64,000 bases of DNA from Candidatus Accumulibacter sp. UBA704 (GTDB taxonomy: Bacteria; Pseudomonadota; Gammaproteobacteria; Burkholderiales; Rhodocyclaceae), in NCBI GenBank assembly GCA_002304785.1, contig DBMG01000053.1, forward strand, positions 21,879 to 85,878, read 5' to 3'. The position numbers and the translations under genes are program-made. The notes below the pieces were generated by a model, which worked only from the letters and a program-made list of their open reading frames with translations, had not been told where the DNA came from and searched no databases. Shown piece after piece: positions 27,177-35,666 of the stretch. Each line of letters opens with the position of its first letter. The first letter of the stretch is position 1.

Positions 27177-27485
27177 GACGGACGCTCCTTCGGCAACAGG
27201 CCGCGCAGGCCGGAAAATTCGATCCCATCAAAGAGCCAAACAGGATTCTGGGGCGCCAGCATAGACATAACGGCGGAGGCAACCAACGAATGAATCCTGA
27301 TATCGAAATCTGTCGTGCGAATAAAGATCCTTATTCCCGCCGGGGTTGAAGGCTTTATTCAAGCGCCAAGTCGCGCAACCAGACATTTTGATATATCCAA
27401 ATAATTATTAGTTCGTTCCAAAAAACACTTTACAAATATAAGGTTGAGGCCAAGACATCGCCCAATTCGAGAGCAACGAACAATC
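27177..27485. promoter_or_regulatory. Divergent intergenic region upstream of metN
   Basis: 309 bp without a convincing gene. It includes an imperfect palindrome GAATAAAGATCCTTATTC (27319-27336), a further TTTATTC (27354-27360) and an AT-rich stretch ending in TTTACAAATATAAGG (27429-27443) that could be part of a promoter for metNIQ. No SAM riboswitch structure was recognised. The GAATAA/TTATTC motif also occurs upstream of sbp, hinting at common sulfur control. Confidence 0.35.
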
Positions 27486-28694
27486 ATGGACATTACGCAG
27501 ACCTATCCGAACCCTGCCGGACATCCGGGTTCGGGCATTCTTGCCCGCCTGCTGGCACCTTTCTGGAAGGAACAGGCGACGGCGACGATTGCCAACTCCT
27601 CCGGCAACTTTCGCAGAGAAGCGCATATCGAAGAGCGGCACGATGCCGTCGGCTCAACGGCCGAAGCCCCGGCCCTTTTTTCCCTGCACGGCATCGGCAA
27701 GACGTTCAACGGCGGGGTAAGGGCGCTGCACGGCATCGATCTGGACATTCGCGAAGGCGAAATCTTCGGCATCATCGGTCGCAGCGGCGCGGGGAAAAGC
27801 ACGCTGATACGCACGCTGAACCAACTGGAACGTCCGACCGAAGGCCGCGTTCATTTCGAAGGCCGCGATCTGCTGGCGCTCGACGCCGCCGGACTGCGCC
27901 AGGTGCGGCGGCGCATCGGGATGATCTTCCAGCATTTCAACCTGCTGTCCTCGCGCACTGTCGCCGGCAACATCGCCCTGCCCCTTGAACTGGCCGGAGC
28001 GCCGGGAGAAGACATCAAACGTCGCGTCGACGAACTGCTCGACCTCGTCGGCCTCACGGAACAGCGCGATCGCCACCCGAACCAGATCAGCGGCGGACAA
28101 AAGCAACGTGTAGGTATCGCCCGCGCGCTGGCCACCGAGCCGCGCGTTCTGCTGTGCGACGAAGCCACCTCCGCACTCGATCCAGAGACGACCCAGTCGA
28201 TTCTCGGCCTGCTCGCCGATATCAACCAACGGCTCGGTCTGACCATCGTCCTGATCACGCACCAGATGCAGGTCATCAAGGCGGTCGCCCATCGGGTCGC
28301 CGTGTTGGAGAACGGCCATCTCGCCGAACTCGGCGCGGTCGCCGACATCTTCACCGCGCCGAAGCAGCCAATCACGCGCACCCTGCTGCAGGAGGTGATC
28401 GGCAACGAAATTCCGCCGGGCGTTCGTGACAGGGCGGCGCGTTTGCTCGCCAGCGGAGAAGGCCGCATCTGGCGCCTCGGCTTCCGCGGGGAGAGCGTGG
28501 ACCGGCCGGCGCTGACCGAAGCGGCGGAACGCTTCGGGCTGAAGATCAATCTGTTGCACGGCTATATCGACGAGATCCAGGGCACTCCGTTCGGCTCCCT
28601 CGTCGTCGCCGCCAGCGGCACGGCCGAGGCGATCGAGGCAGCGGAAACGTTCATCCGTAGCCAGGAAATCTCGCTCGAGGAGATCAGGCTATGA
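27486..28694 (+). CDS. metN: Methionine ABC transporter ATP-binding protein MetN, N-terminally extended
   Basis: ATPase of the D/L-methionine importer, about 402 aa against the usual ~345. An extension of about 60 residues ([12 protein letters not shown] onward) precedes the ABC domain. Walker A is GRSGAGKST, the Q-loop MIFQHFNLL, the signature [15 protein letters not shown] and Walker [13 protein letters not shown]. The C-terminal NIL/ACT-like regulatory domain ([19 protein letters not shown]) senses methionine. The start is ATG 27486; an in-frame start at 27444 is possible. Its stop overlaps the metI start by 4 bp (ATGA). Confidence 0.92.
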   Translation: MDITQTYPNPAGHPGSGILARLLAPFWKEQATATIANSSGNFRREAHIEERHDAVGSTAEAPALFSLHGIGKTFNGGVRALHGIDLDIREGEIFGIIGRSGAGKSTLIRTLNQLERPTEGRVHFEGRDLLALDAAGLRQVRRRIGMIFQHFNLLSSRTVAGNIALPLELAGAPGEDIKRRVDELLDLVGLTEQRDRHPNQISGGQKQRVGIARALATEPRVLLCDEATSALDPETTQSILGLLADINQRLGLTIVLITHQMQVIKAVAHRVAVLENGHLAELGAVADIFTAPKQPITRTLLQEVIGNEIPPGVRDRAARLLASGEGRIWRLGFRGESVDRPALTEAAERFGLKINLLHGYIDEIQGTPFGSLVVAASGTAEAIEAAETFIRSQEISLEEIRL

Positions 28695-29344
28695 GCCCCG
28701 AACTGCTCCGTCTGTTTCAAACGTCGCTGCTCGAAACCCTCTGGATGGTCGGCGTCTCGGGCGCCATCGGGACGGTGGTCGGACTGCCGCTCGGCGTCCT
28801 GCTGGTCATCACCGATCACAACGGTCTGCTGCAGAACCGTCCGCTGAATCGGGTGCTCGGTATCGTTGCCAACGCCGTGCGTTCAACGCCGTTCATCATC
28901 CTGCTGGTGGCCGTCATACCGCTGACCCGCCTGATTGTCGGAACCTCCATCGGCACCTCGGCGGCGATCGTCCCGCTGGCCATCGCGGCGATTCCGTTCA
29001 TTGCCCGCCTCGTCGAGACCGCCCTGCGCGAGGTCGACCGCGGTTTGATCGAGGCCTTGCAGGCGATGGGCGCGACGCCATGGCAGATCATTCGCACGGT
29101 GCTGATTCCGGAAGCCCTGCCCGGCATCGTCGCCGGACTGACGATCACGCTGGTCAGCCTGATCGGCCATTCCGCGATGGCCGGCGCCGTCGGCGGCGGC
29201 GGACTCGGCGACCTCGGCATCCGCTACGGTTACCAGCGCTTCCTGCCCGAAGTCATGACGCTGGTGGTGCTCGTGCTGATCGTCCTCGTCCAGATCGTCC
29301 AGTCCGCCGGTGACCGCCTGGCACGGCGCATCAGCCATCGTTAG
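28691..29344 (+). CDS. metI: Methionine ABC transporter permease MetI
   Basis: 217-aa inner-membrane permease with about five membrane segments. It has the binding-protein-dependent transport signature region ([25 protein letters not shown], the EAA loop, at about residues 120-145) that contacts MetN, and [17 protein letters not shown], typical of MetI. Translationally coupled to metN by the ATGA overlap and followed 37 bp later by metQ. Confidence 0.94.
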   Translation: MSPELLRLFQTSLLETLWMVGVSGAIGTVVGLPLGVLLVITDHNGLLQNRPLNRVLGIVANAVRSTPFIILLVAVIPLTRLIVGTSIGTSAAIVPLAIAAIPFIARLVETALREVDRGLIEALQAMGATPWQIIRTVLIPEALPGIVAGLTITLVSLIGHSAMAGAVGGGGLGDLGIRYGYQRFLPEVMTLVVLVLIVLVQIVQSAGDRLARRISHR

Positions 29345-29381
29345 TTTTCACCCCCCAACAAATTCCCAAGGAGAAACTCAA

Positions 29382-30182
29382 ATGCACATTTCAAAACTGG
29401 TACGCGGCCTGCTCGCCGCTGTGGCTATCGTATCGTTTTCCGCCCACGCGGCACTCAGCGAAGACAAGCCGTTGCGCATCGGCGTAACCGCCGGGCCGCA
29501 CGCGCAGATTTTCGAATTCGTCAAGAAAATCGCCGAGAAGGATGGCCTGAAACTCCAGATCGTCGAGTTTTCGGACTACGTGCAGCCGAACGCCGCGCTG
29601 GCGGCCGGCGACCTCGACGTGAACAGCTATCAGCACCAGCCCTACCTCGACAACGCCAACAAGGACCGCGGCTACAACCTCGTCTCCATCGGCCAGACGA
29701 TCATCTTCCCGATCGGGCTCTATTCGAAGAAGTTCAAGTCGCTCGACCAAATCCCCAACGGCGCGCGGCTCGCCCTGCCCAACGACCCGACCAATGGCGG
29801 GCGGGTTCTGTTGCTGTTGCAATCGAAAGGATTGGTCAAACTCAAGCCGGAAGCGGGCCTCAAGGCAACCCCGCTGGATGTCGTGGATAACCCGAAGAAA
29901 CTCAAGTTCATCGAACTCGACGCCGCCCAGCTGCCGCGCGCTCTCGACGATGCGGATGTGGCCGCCGTCAATACCAACTACGCCATCCAGGCGGGCCTCT
30001 TGCCGTCCCGCGACGCCATCGCCATCGAAAGCCTGAAGTCGCCGTACGCCAACGTGATCGCCGTGCGGGCCGCCGACAAGGACAGCGCCGTGCTAAAGAA
30101 ATTGCTCAAGGCCTACCAGAACGATCAGGTCAAGCAGTTCATCAAGACCGAGTTCAGGGACTCCGTCTTCGCCACCTGGTAA
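29382..30182 (+). CDS. metQ: Methionine-binding protein MetQ
   Basis: NlpA-family periplasmic binding protein, about 266 aa. It has a Sec signal peptide (cleavage near SAHA/ALSED) without a lipobox Cys, so it is probably soluble rather than a lipoprotein. Family motifs are RIGVTAGPHAQIFE, FSDYVQPNAALAAGDLDVNSYQ with QHQPYLD, PNDPTNGGRVLLLLQ, and the C-terminal NVIAVRAADKDS. The start is ATG 29382 after AAGGAGAAACTC; an upstream in-frame start at 29310 lies inside metI. Delivers methionine to MetNI. Confidence 0.94.
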   Translation: MHISKLVRGLLAAVAIVSFSAHAALSEDKPLRIGVTAGPHAQIFEFVKKIAEKDGLKLQIVEFSDYVQPNAALAAGDLDVNSYQHQPYLDNANKDRGYNLVSIGQTIIFPIGLYSKKFKSLDQIPNGARLALPNDPTNGGRVLLLLQSKGLVKLKPEAGLKATPLDVVDNPKKLKFIELDAAQLPRALDDADVAAVNTNYAIQAGLLPSRDAIAIESLKSPYANVIAVRAADKDSAVLKKLLKAYQNDQVKQFIKTEFRDSVFATW

Positions 30183-30206
30183 GCAAATCGCCAAGAGCAC
30201 CTCACG

Positions 30207-31292
30207 ATGAGTACTCCCGACTGGATCCGCGTGCAGCCCGGCGCCGCGAACTACTACGCATACGCCGGCGCACTGGATCAGATCGAGCAATTCCACCCAT
30301 CCGGCGCCTTGAAGCGCGTGCTCTGGATCGGGGGCAAACGGGCGCAGGCGGCCGCCGCGCCCTACCTGCCTCCTCTTTTCCACGACTCCCGTTCCATTCG
30401 CGAGACGTTCTCCGGACATTGCTCTGAAAATGCCGTATCCCGTTACGTCCAACTCGGCCACGACGCGGACCTGATCATCGGCATCGGGGGCGGTTCGGTC
30501 CTCGATACGGCCAAGGCGGTTGCCCATCGCCTCGGCAAGCCATTCGTCGCCATTCCGACCATCGCCGCCACCTGTGCCGCCTGGACCCCGCTTTCGGTGT
30601 GGTACGACGATCACGGCAAGGCGCTGGGCTACGAGCTGTTCCCTCAGGCCAGCCGCCTGGTCCTGGTCGAACCGCGCATTCTTCTTGCCGCGCCACCCGA
30701 CTACCTGCGCGCCGGCATCGGCGACACGCTGGCCAAGTGGTACGAAGCTCGCGTCCTGTGCGAAGCGGAGACATCGTTACCGCTGACGGCCCAGATCGGG
30801 CTCTCGGTCGCCCGGCAAATTCGCGACATCCTGATCGAGGACGGGCCGGCGGCGCTGGCCGCCGTGGCCAGTGGCAAATTGAGCGACAGTTTTCTGCGGG
30901 CGGTCGATGCCATCATTGCCGGTGGCGGTCTGGTCGGCGGACTCGGCGAACGCCATACCCGGCTTGCTGCCGCGCACTCGATCCACAACGGTTTGACCGT
31001 GCTGCCTGAAACCGCAGGATTTCTGCACGGAGCCAAGGTAGCCTACGGAATCCTCGTGCAACTCGCACTGGAAGAACGGCGCGACGAACTAGGCCATCTG
31101 GACGCGGCGCTCAAGGCACTGGGAATTCCTCGACGGCTGGCGGATCTGGATGTCGACATCGGACAAACCGAGCGCATCAATGCCTTCATCGCGCACACCT
31201 TGCGCAGCGGAGAATCCATCCATTTCCTGCCCGGGAAAATTGACAGTGCCCGCTTGCGGCAGGCGCTGACAACGGTTGAAACGCTGTCCTGA
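30207..31292 (+). CDS. Iron-type alcohol dehydrogenase, HcxA/GldA-like
   Basis: 361-aa member of the glycerol dehydrogenase/iron-containing ADH superfamily. The NAD-binding motif GIGGGSVLDTAKAVAH is at about residues 92-107, with PTIAATCAAWTPLSVWYDD, the metal-ligand regions AGIGDTLAKWYE and AAAHSIHNGLTVL, and HGAKVAYGIL. It resembles E. coli YbdH (HcxA), a 2-oxoacid reductase encoded beside a methionine aminotransferase. Placed 24 bp after metQ, it may reduce a methionine-related keto acid. The substrate is inferred from context only. Confidence 0.8.
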   Translation: MSTPDWIRVQPGAANYYAYAGALDQIEQFHPSGALKRVLWIGGKRAQAAAAPYLPPLFHDSRSIRETFSGHCSENAVSRYVQLGHDADLIIGIGGGSVLDTAKAVAHRLGKPFVAIPTIAATCAAWTPLSVWYDDHGKALGYELFPQASRLVLVEPRILLAAPPDYLRAGIGDTLAKWYEARVLCEAETSLPLTAQIGLSVARQIRDILIEDGPAALAAVASGKLSDSFLRAVDAIIAGGGLVGGLGERHTRLAAAHSIHNGLTVLPETAGFLHGAKVAYGILVQLALEERRDELGHLDAALKALGIPRRLADLDVDIGQTERINAFIAHTLRSGESIHFLPGKIDSARLRQALTTVETLS

Positions 31293-31510
31293 CGGCTGAT
31301 TGGAAGACAGCAGTGAATCACTGCGACCACAACGGTACGCGTACTTTCCATCCGGCGATGACGCGCTGACCCGCTTCGTTATTGTCGCCTCCGAGCCCCT
31401 CCAAGACATTGAAATAAGCCAGAAGCCGCGGACTACGCCTCTGATTGAACTTTTGTAGGCGAGAGGATGTCGGACGCTTCGGTTCGTATTTTTCACCATA
31501 AGAAACGACG
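31293..31510. other. Intergenic stretch between the dehydrogenase gene and aceE
   Basis: About 220 bp before the aceE promoter without a convincing gene. The minus strand holds a short open frame (31318-31614) that overlaps the aceE promoter; its last part reads SPRLLAYFNVLEGLGG and ends KVRVPLW plus two residues, resembling the end of a beta-barrel outer-membrane protein. It may be a gene fragment, but I cannot assign it. Confidence 0.3.
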
Positions 31511-31538
31511 TTGCATCTTGTGAAATACACGATACAAT
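31511..31538 (+). promoter_or_regulatory. Sigma70-type promoter of the aceE operon
   Basis: TTGCAT at 31511-31516 and TACAAT at 31533-31538 are separated by 16 bp, a good match to the -35/-10 consensus, about 100 bp before the aceE start codon. The leader between promoter and start is AT-richer than the genome average. No PdhR-type operator was recognised. Confidence 0.5.
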
Positions 31539-31639
31539 CGCAAAGCAACCCCAGCCAGAACAAGGCCGTTTCACTCTTGCGGCATTCATCTACAATGAAT
31601 CCGTTGCAAGCCAATCATCTGCTGACCAGGAGGCAAGTC

Positions 31640-34333
31640 ATGGCATCAATTTCAGAACAATACCAACCCCTTGCGAAAGACGATTCAGACCCTCAGGAAA
31701 CGCTTGAATGGCTGGGAGCTCTTGCCGGCGTCATCGAAAACGAAGGTTCCGATCGCGCCCACTTTCTGATCGAGCAATTGATTGCCCAGGCGCGCGAAGA
31801 AGGCATCGATATTCCTTACAGCGCCACCACCGAATACGTCAATACCATTCCGGTCGAACGCCAGCCGATCTATCCCGGCGATGCGAGCATGGAAATCCGC
31901 ATCCGCAACTTTATCCGCTGGAACGCCATGGCCATGGTCGTGCGCGCCAACCGCAACACCAACGTCGGCGGGCATATTGCCTCCTTCGCCTCGTCGGCAG
32001 CGCTTTACGAGGTTGGATTCAACTGGTTCTGGCGCGCGCCCAGCGAAAAGCACGGCGGAGACCTGATCTTCTTCCAGGGCCATTCGATTCCGGGCGTTTA
32101 TTCCCGCGCTTTCCAGCTCGGGCAACTGACCGAGGAACAACTGAATAATTTCCGCCAGGAAGTGGGCGACAACGGCCTGTCGTCGTACCCCCACCCCTGG
32201 CTGATGCCCGACTTCTGGCAATTCCCGACCGTGTCGATGGGCCTCGGACCGATTCAGGCCATCTACCAGGCCCGCTTCATGCGTTACATGGAAAGCCGCG
32301 GCGCGATCGAGGCCCAGGACCGCAAGGTGTGGGCTTTCCTTGGCGACGGCGAAACCGACGAAGTCGAATCGCTGGGCGCCATCGGCATGGCCGCGCGTGA
32401 AAAACTCGACAACCTGATCTTCGTCATCAACTGTAACCTGCAGCGCCTCGACGGTCCTGTGCGCGGTAACGGCAAGATCATCCAGGATCTCGAAGGTGAA
32501 TTCCGCGGCGCCGGCTGGAACGTGATCAAGCTGGTCTGGGGTCGCCACTGGGACGTGCTGTTCGAGCGCGACAAGAAGGGCCTGCTGAAGAAGCGCATGA
32601 TGGAATGCGTCGACGGCGAATACCAGACCTTCAAAGCCAAGAACGGCGCCTACGTGCGCGAGAAATTTTTCAACACACCTGAGCTCAAGGAACTCGTTGC
32701 CGACTGGACGGATGCCGACATCTGGCTGCTCAATCGCGGCGGCCACGACATCTTCAAGATCTACAGCGCGTTCAAGGCTGCCGTTGAACACAAGGGCCAG
32801 CCGACGCTGATCCTGGCCAAGACGGTCAAGGGTTACGGCATGGGCGAGGCCGGCGAGGCGATGAACATCTCGCACCAGCAGAAGAAGCTCGACCGCGCCG
32901 CGCTGATAGGCTTCCGCGACCGCTTCAAGCTGCCGATCACAGACGACCAGATCGAAACGCTGCCCTACCTCAAGTTCGAGGAAGGTTCGGACGAACTCGC
33001 CTACATGCGCGAGCGCCGCGCCGCCCTCGGCGGCAACCTGCCGCAACGGCGTCGTTCGGCTGCTCCGCTCGAGATTCCGCCGCTCTCTTCCTTCGAACCC
33101 CTGCTGCGCGCTTCCGGCGAGGGTCGCGAGGTATCGACCACGATGTCCATCGTGCGCGCCCTGAACATCATGCTCAAGGACAAGAACATCGGCCGCCACG
33201 TTGTACCCATCGTTCCGGACGAATCACGCACCTTCGGCATGGAAGGCCTGTTCCGCCAGATCGGCATCTGGAACCAGCAGGGCCAGAAATACCTGCCGGA
33301 GGATCATGACCAGTTGATGTTCTACAAGGAATCGAAGACCGGCCAGGTACTGCAGGAAGGCATCAACGAAGCCGGCGCGATGAGCGACTGGATCGCCGCT
33401 GCGACGTCCTACTCGGTGCACGGGGTGCAGATGATCCCGTTCTACATCTGCTATTCGATGTTCGGCTTCCAGCGCACCATGGACCTGTGTTGGGCGGCGG
33501 GCGACCAGCGCGCCCGCGGCTTCCTGGTCGGCGGAACGGCCGGGCGCACCACGCTCAACGGCGAGGGACTGCAGCATCAGGACGGCCACTCGCTGATCCT
33601 CTCGGGCCTGATCCCCAACTGCATCAGCTACGACCCGACCTTCTCCTACGAGGTCGCGGTGATCATGCAAGAGGGCATGCGCCGCATGTTCCAGGAACAG
33701 GAGGACGTCTACTACTACCTGACGGTGATGAACGAGAACTACGAGCATCCCGAAATGCCGCAGGGCGCCGAAAAGGACATCATCAAGGGCATGTACCTGT
33801 TCCGCAAGGGCGCCAAGGGCAAGGGCAAGCAGCCCGCGCCGCGCGTGCAGCTGCTCGGTTCTGGCACCATCTTCCGCGAAGTCATCGCGGCCGCCGATCT
33901 GCTCAAGAGCGACTGGGGCATCGATGCGGACCTGTGGGGCTGCCCGAGCTTCAACGAACTGGCACGCGATGGCAACGATGCCGCGCGCCGGAGCATGCTA
34001 CACCCCTCGGAAAAACCGAAACAGAGCCATGTCGAACGCTGCCTGGGCAACACCCAAGGGCCGATCGTCGCCGCCAGTGATTACGTCCGGCTCTATGCAG
34101 AACAGATCCGTCCGTTCATCAACCGCCGCTACGTCACGCTCGGAACCGATGGATTCGGCCGCTCCGACACTCGCGAGGCCCTGCGCCATTTCTTCGAGGT
34201 CGATCGCCGCTGGATCACGGTCGCGGCGCTAAAAGCACTCGCCGACGAGGGTACCATCGACCGCAGCAAAGTCGCCGAAGCGATCGTCAAGTACGGCATC
34301 GACATCAACAAACCGAACCCGATGACGGTCTAA
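31640..34333 (+). CDS. aceE: Pyruvate dehydrogenase E1 component AceE
   Basis: Thiamine-diphosphate-dependent decarboxylase of the pyruvate dehydrogenase complex, about 897 aa, homodimeric type. It matches the family end to end: FIRWNAMAMVVRANR, GGHIASFASSAALYEVGFN, the ThDP motif GDGETDEVES to NLIFVINCNLQRLDGPVRG, ESRTFGMEGLFRQIGIW, FQRTMDLCWAAGDQRARGF and TDGFGRSDTREALRHFFEV. The start is ATG 31640 behind AGGAGG. It is the first gene of aceE-aceF-lpdA. It converts pyruvate and lipoyl-E2 to acetyl-E2 and CO2. Confidence 0.96.
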   Translation: MASISEQYQPLAKDDSDPQETLEWLGALAGVIENEGSDRAHFLIEQLIAQAREEGIDIPYSATTEYVNTIPVERQPIYPGDASMEIRIRNFIRWNAMAMVVRANRNTNVGGHIASFASSAALYEVGFNWFWRAPSEKHGGDLIFFQGHSIPGVYSRAFQLGQLTEEQLNNFRQEVGDNGLSSYPHPWLMPDFWQFPTVSMGLGPIQAIYQARFMRYMESRGAIEAQDRKVWAFLGDGETDEVESLGAIGMAAREKLDNLIFVINCNLQRLDGPVRGNGKIIQDLEGEFRGAGWNVIKLVWGRHWDVLFERDKKGLLKKRMMECVDGEYQTFKAKNGAYVREKFFNTPELKELVADWTDADIWLLNRGGHDIFKIYSAFKAAVEHKGQPTLILAKTVKGYGMGEAGEAMNISHQQKKLDRAALIGFRDRFKLPITDDQIETLPYLKFEEGSDELAYMRERRAALGGNLPQRRRSAAPLEIPPLSSFEPLLRASGEGREVSTTMSIVRALNIMLKDKNIGRHVVPIVPDESRTFGMEGLFRQIGIWNQQGQKYLPEDHDQLMFYKESKTGQVLQEGINEAGAMSDWIAAATSYSVHGVQMIPFYICYSMFGFQRTMDLCWAAGDQRARGFLVGGTAGRTTLNGEGLQHQDGHSLILSGLIPNCISYDPTFSYEVAVIMQEGMRRMFQEQEDVYYYLTVMNENYEHPEMPQGAEKDIIKGMYLFRKGAKGKGKQPAPRVQLLGSGTIFREVIAAADLLKSDWGIDADLWGCPSFNELARDGNDAARRSMLHPSEKPKQSHVERCLGNTQGPIVAASDYVRLYAEQIRPFINRRYVTLGTDGFGRSDTREALRHFFEVDRRWITVAALKALADEGTIDRSKVAEAIVKYGIDINKPNPMTV

Positions 34334-34345
34334 AGGAGCGATTTC

Positions 34346-35653
34346 ATGAGTCAAGCAATAGAAGTCAAAGTCCCTGACATCGGCGGTTTCAGTCTCATCC
34401 CGGTCATCGAACTGTGCGTCAAGGTCGGCGACAGCGTCGAAGCCGACGCGCCGCTGATCACCCTCGAATCCGAAAAGGCCACGATGGACGTCCCGGCGCC
34501 GAAAGCCGGCATTGTCAAGGAACTGCGCGTCGGACTCGGCGACCGCGTGTCCGAAGGCACCGTCATCGCCCTGATCGAACCGGCAAGCGCCGAAGCGCCG
34601 GTTCAGGAAAAGCAGGAAGCTGCAGCGGTTGCTCCGTCCCAAGCGGCAGCGCCCGTCCTTCCCACTCCACCCACGCCGCAGACTCCGCGCGAGCCGATTC
34701 CGGCTCCGCGCACCTCGCAGCCGGCAGAACGCCAGTTTGACGGCAAGGCCCACGCCAGTCCCTCGGTACGCCTGTTCGCCCGGGAACTGGGTGTCGACCT
34801 GACCAAGGTTCCAGCCACCGGCCCCAAGGGACGCATCCTCAAGGAAGACGTGACCGCCTTCGTCAAGGGCGTCATGCAGGCCGGCGTCGTTCCGGGCGCG
34901 GCCCCCAGCCTCGGGGGCGGCCTCGACCTGCTGCCGTGGCCGAAAGTCGATTTCGAGAAATTCGGTGCGATCGAGGTCCAGCCGCTGTCGCGCATCAAGA
35001 AGATTTCCGGGCAGAACCTGGCCCGCAACTGGGTCATGATCCCGGCGGTCACCTACCACGAGGACGCCGACATCACCGATCTGGAAGCCTTCCGCCTCGC
35101 GCTGAACAAGGAGAACGAGAAGAGCGGCGCCAAGGTCACCATGCTCGCCTTCCTGATCAAGGCTTGCGAACTGGCGCTGAAAAAATTCCCGGAGTTCAAC
35201 AGCTCGCTGGACGGCGAAAACCTGGTGCTGAAGAAGTATTTCAACATCGCCTTCGCCGCTGACACGCCGAATGGCCTGGTCGTGCCGGTAATCAAGAACG
35301 TCGACCGCAAATCGGTCAGCCAGATCGCCGTCGAATGCGGCGAACTGGCGAAGAAGGCTCGCGACGGCAAGCTCGGCCCGGCGGAAATGACCGGCGCCTG
35401 CTTTACCATCTCCAGCGTCGGCGGCATCGGCGGCACGGCATTCTCGCCGATCGTCAATGCGCCGGAAGTGGCCATCCTCGGCGTGAGCAAGTCGGTGATG
35501 AAACCGGTGTGGAACGGCAGTGAATTCGTCCCGCGCCTGATGTTGCCGCTGTCGCTGTCGGCTGACCACCGCGTCATCGACGGCGCGCTGGCCACCCGCT
35601 TCAACGTCTATATCGCGCAATTGCTGGCCGACATGCGCCGCGCGCTGGTTTGA
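34346..35653 (+). CDS. aceF: Pyruvate dehydrogenase E2 component AceF
   Basis: Dihydrolipoyl acetyltransferase, 435 aa, core of the complex. One N-terminal lipoyl domain (lipoyl-Lys in LESEKATMDVP, about residue 44), a Pro/Ala-rich linker, a peripheral-subunit-binding domain (SPSVRLFARELGVDL, near 138-175) and the catalytic domain ending in the active-site motif ADHRVIDGALATRF. AAAGGAGCG precedes the start, 12 bp after aceE. E. coli AceF has three lipoyl domains; a single one here, with another on E3, is common in betaproteobacteria. Confidence 0.95.
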   Translation: MSQAIEVKVPDIGGFSLIPVIELCVKVGDSVEADAPLITLESEKATMDVPAPKAGIVKELRVGLGDRVSEGTVIALIEPASAEAPVQEKQEAAAVAPSQAAAPVLPTPPTPQTPREPIPAPRTSQPAERQFDGKAHASPSVRLFARELGVDLTKVPATGPKGRILKEDVTAFVKGVMQAGVVPGAAPSLGGGLDLLPWPKVDFEKFGAIEVQPLSRIKKISGQNLARNWVMIPAVTYHEDADITDLEAFRLALNKENEKSGAKVTMLAFLIKACELALKKFPEFNSSLDGENLVLKKYFNIAFAADTPNGLVVPVIKNVDRKSVSQIAVECGELAKKARDGKLGPAEMTGACFTISSVGGIGGTAFSPIVNAPEVAILGVSKSVMKPVWNGSEFVPRLMLPLSLSADHRVIDGALATRFNVYIAQLLADMRRALV

Positions 35654-35666
35654 TCGGGAGACAGGA

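Noticed and set aside
27177..27485. Possible SAM riboswitch before metN
   Set aside because: No conserved SAM-I or SAM-II pairing pattern could be seen; the region looks like ordinary AT-rich promoter DNA.
31685..33199. 504-codon minus-strand frame
   Set aside because: Antisense to aceE; composition is that of a shadow frame.
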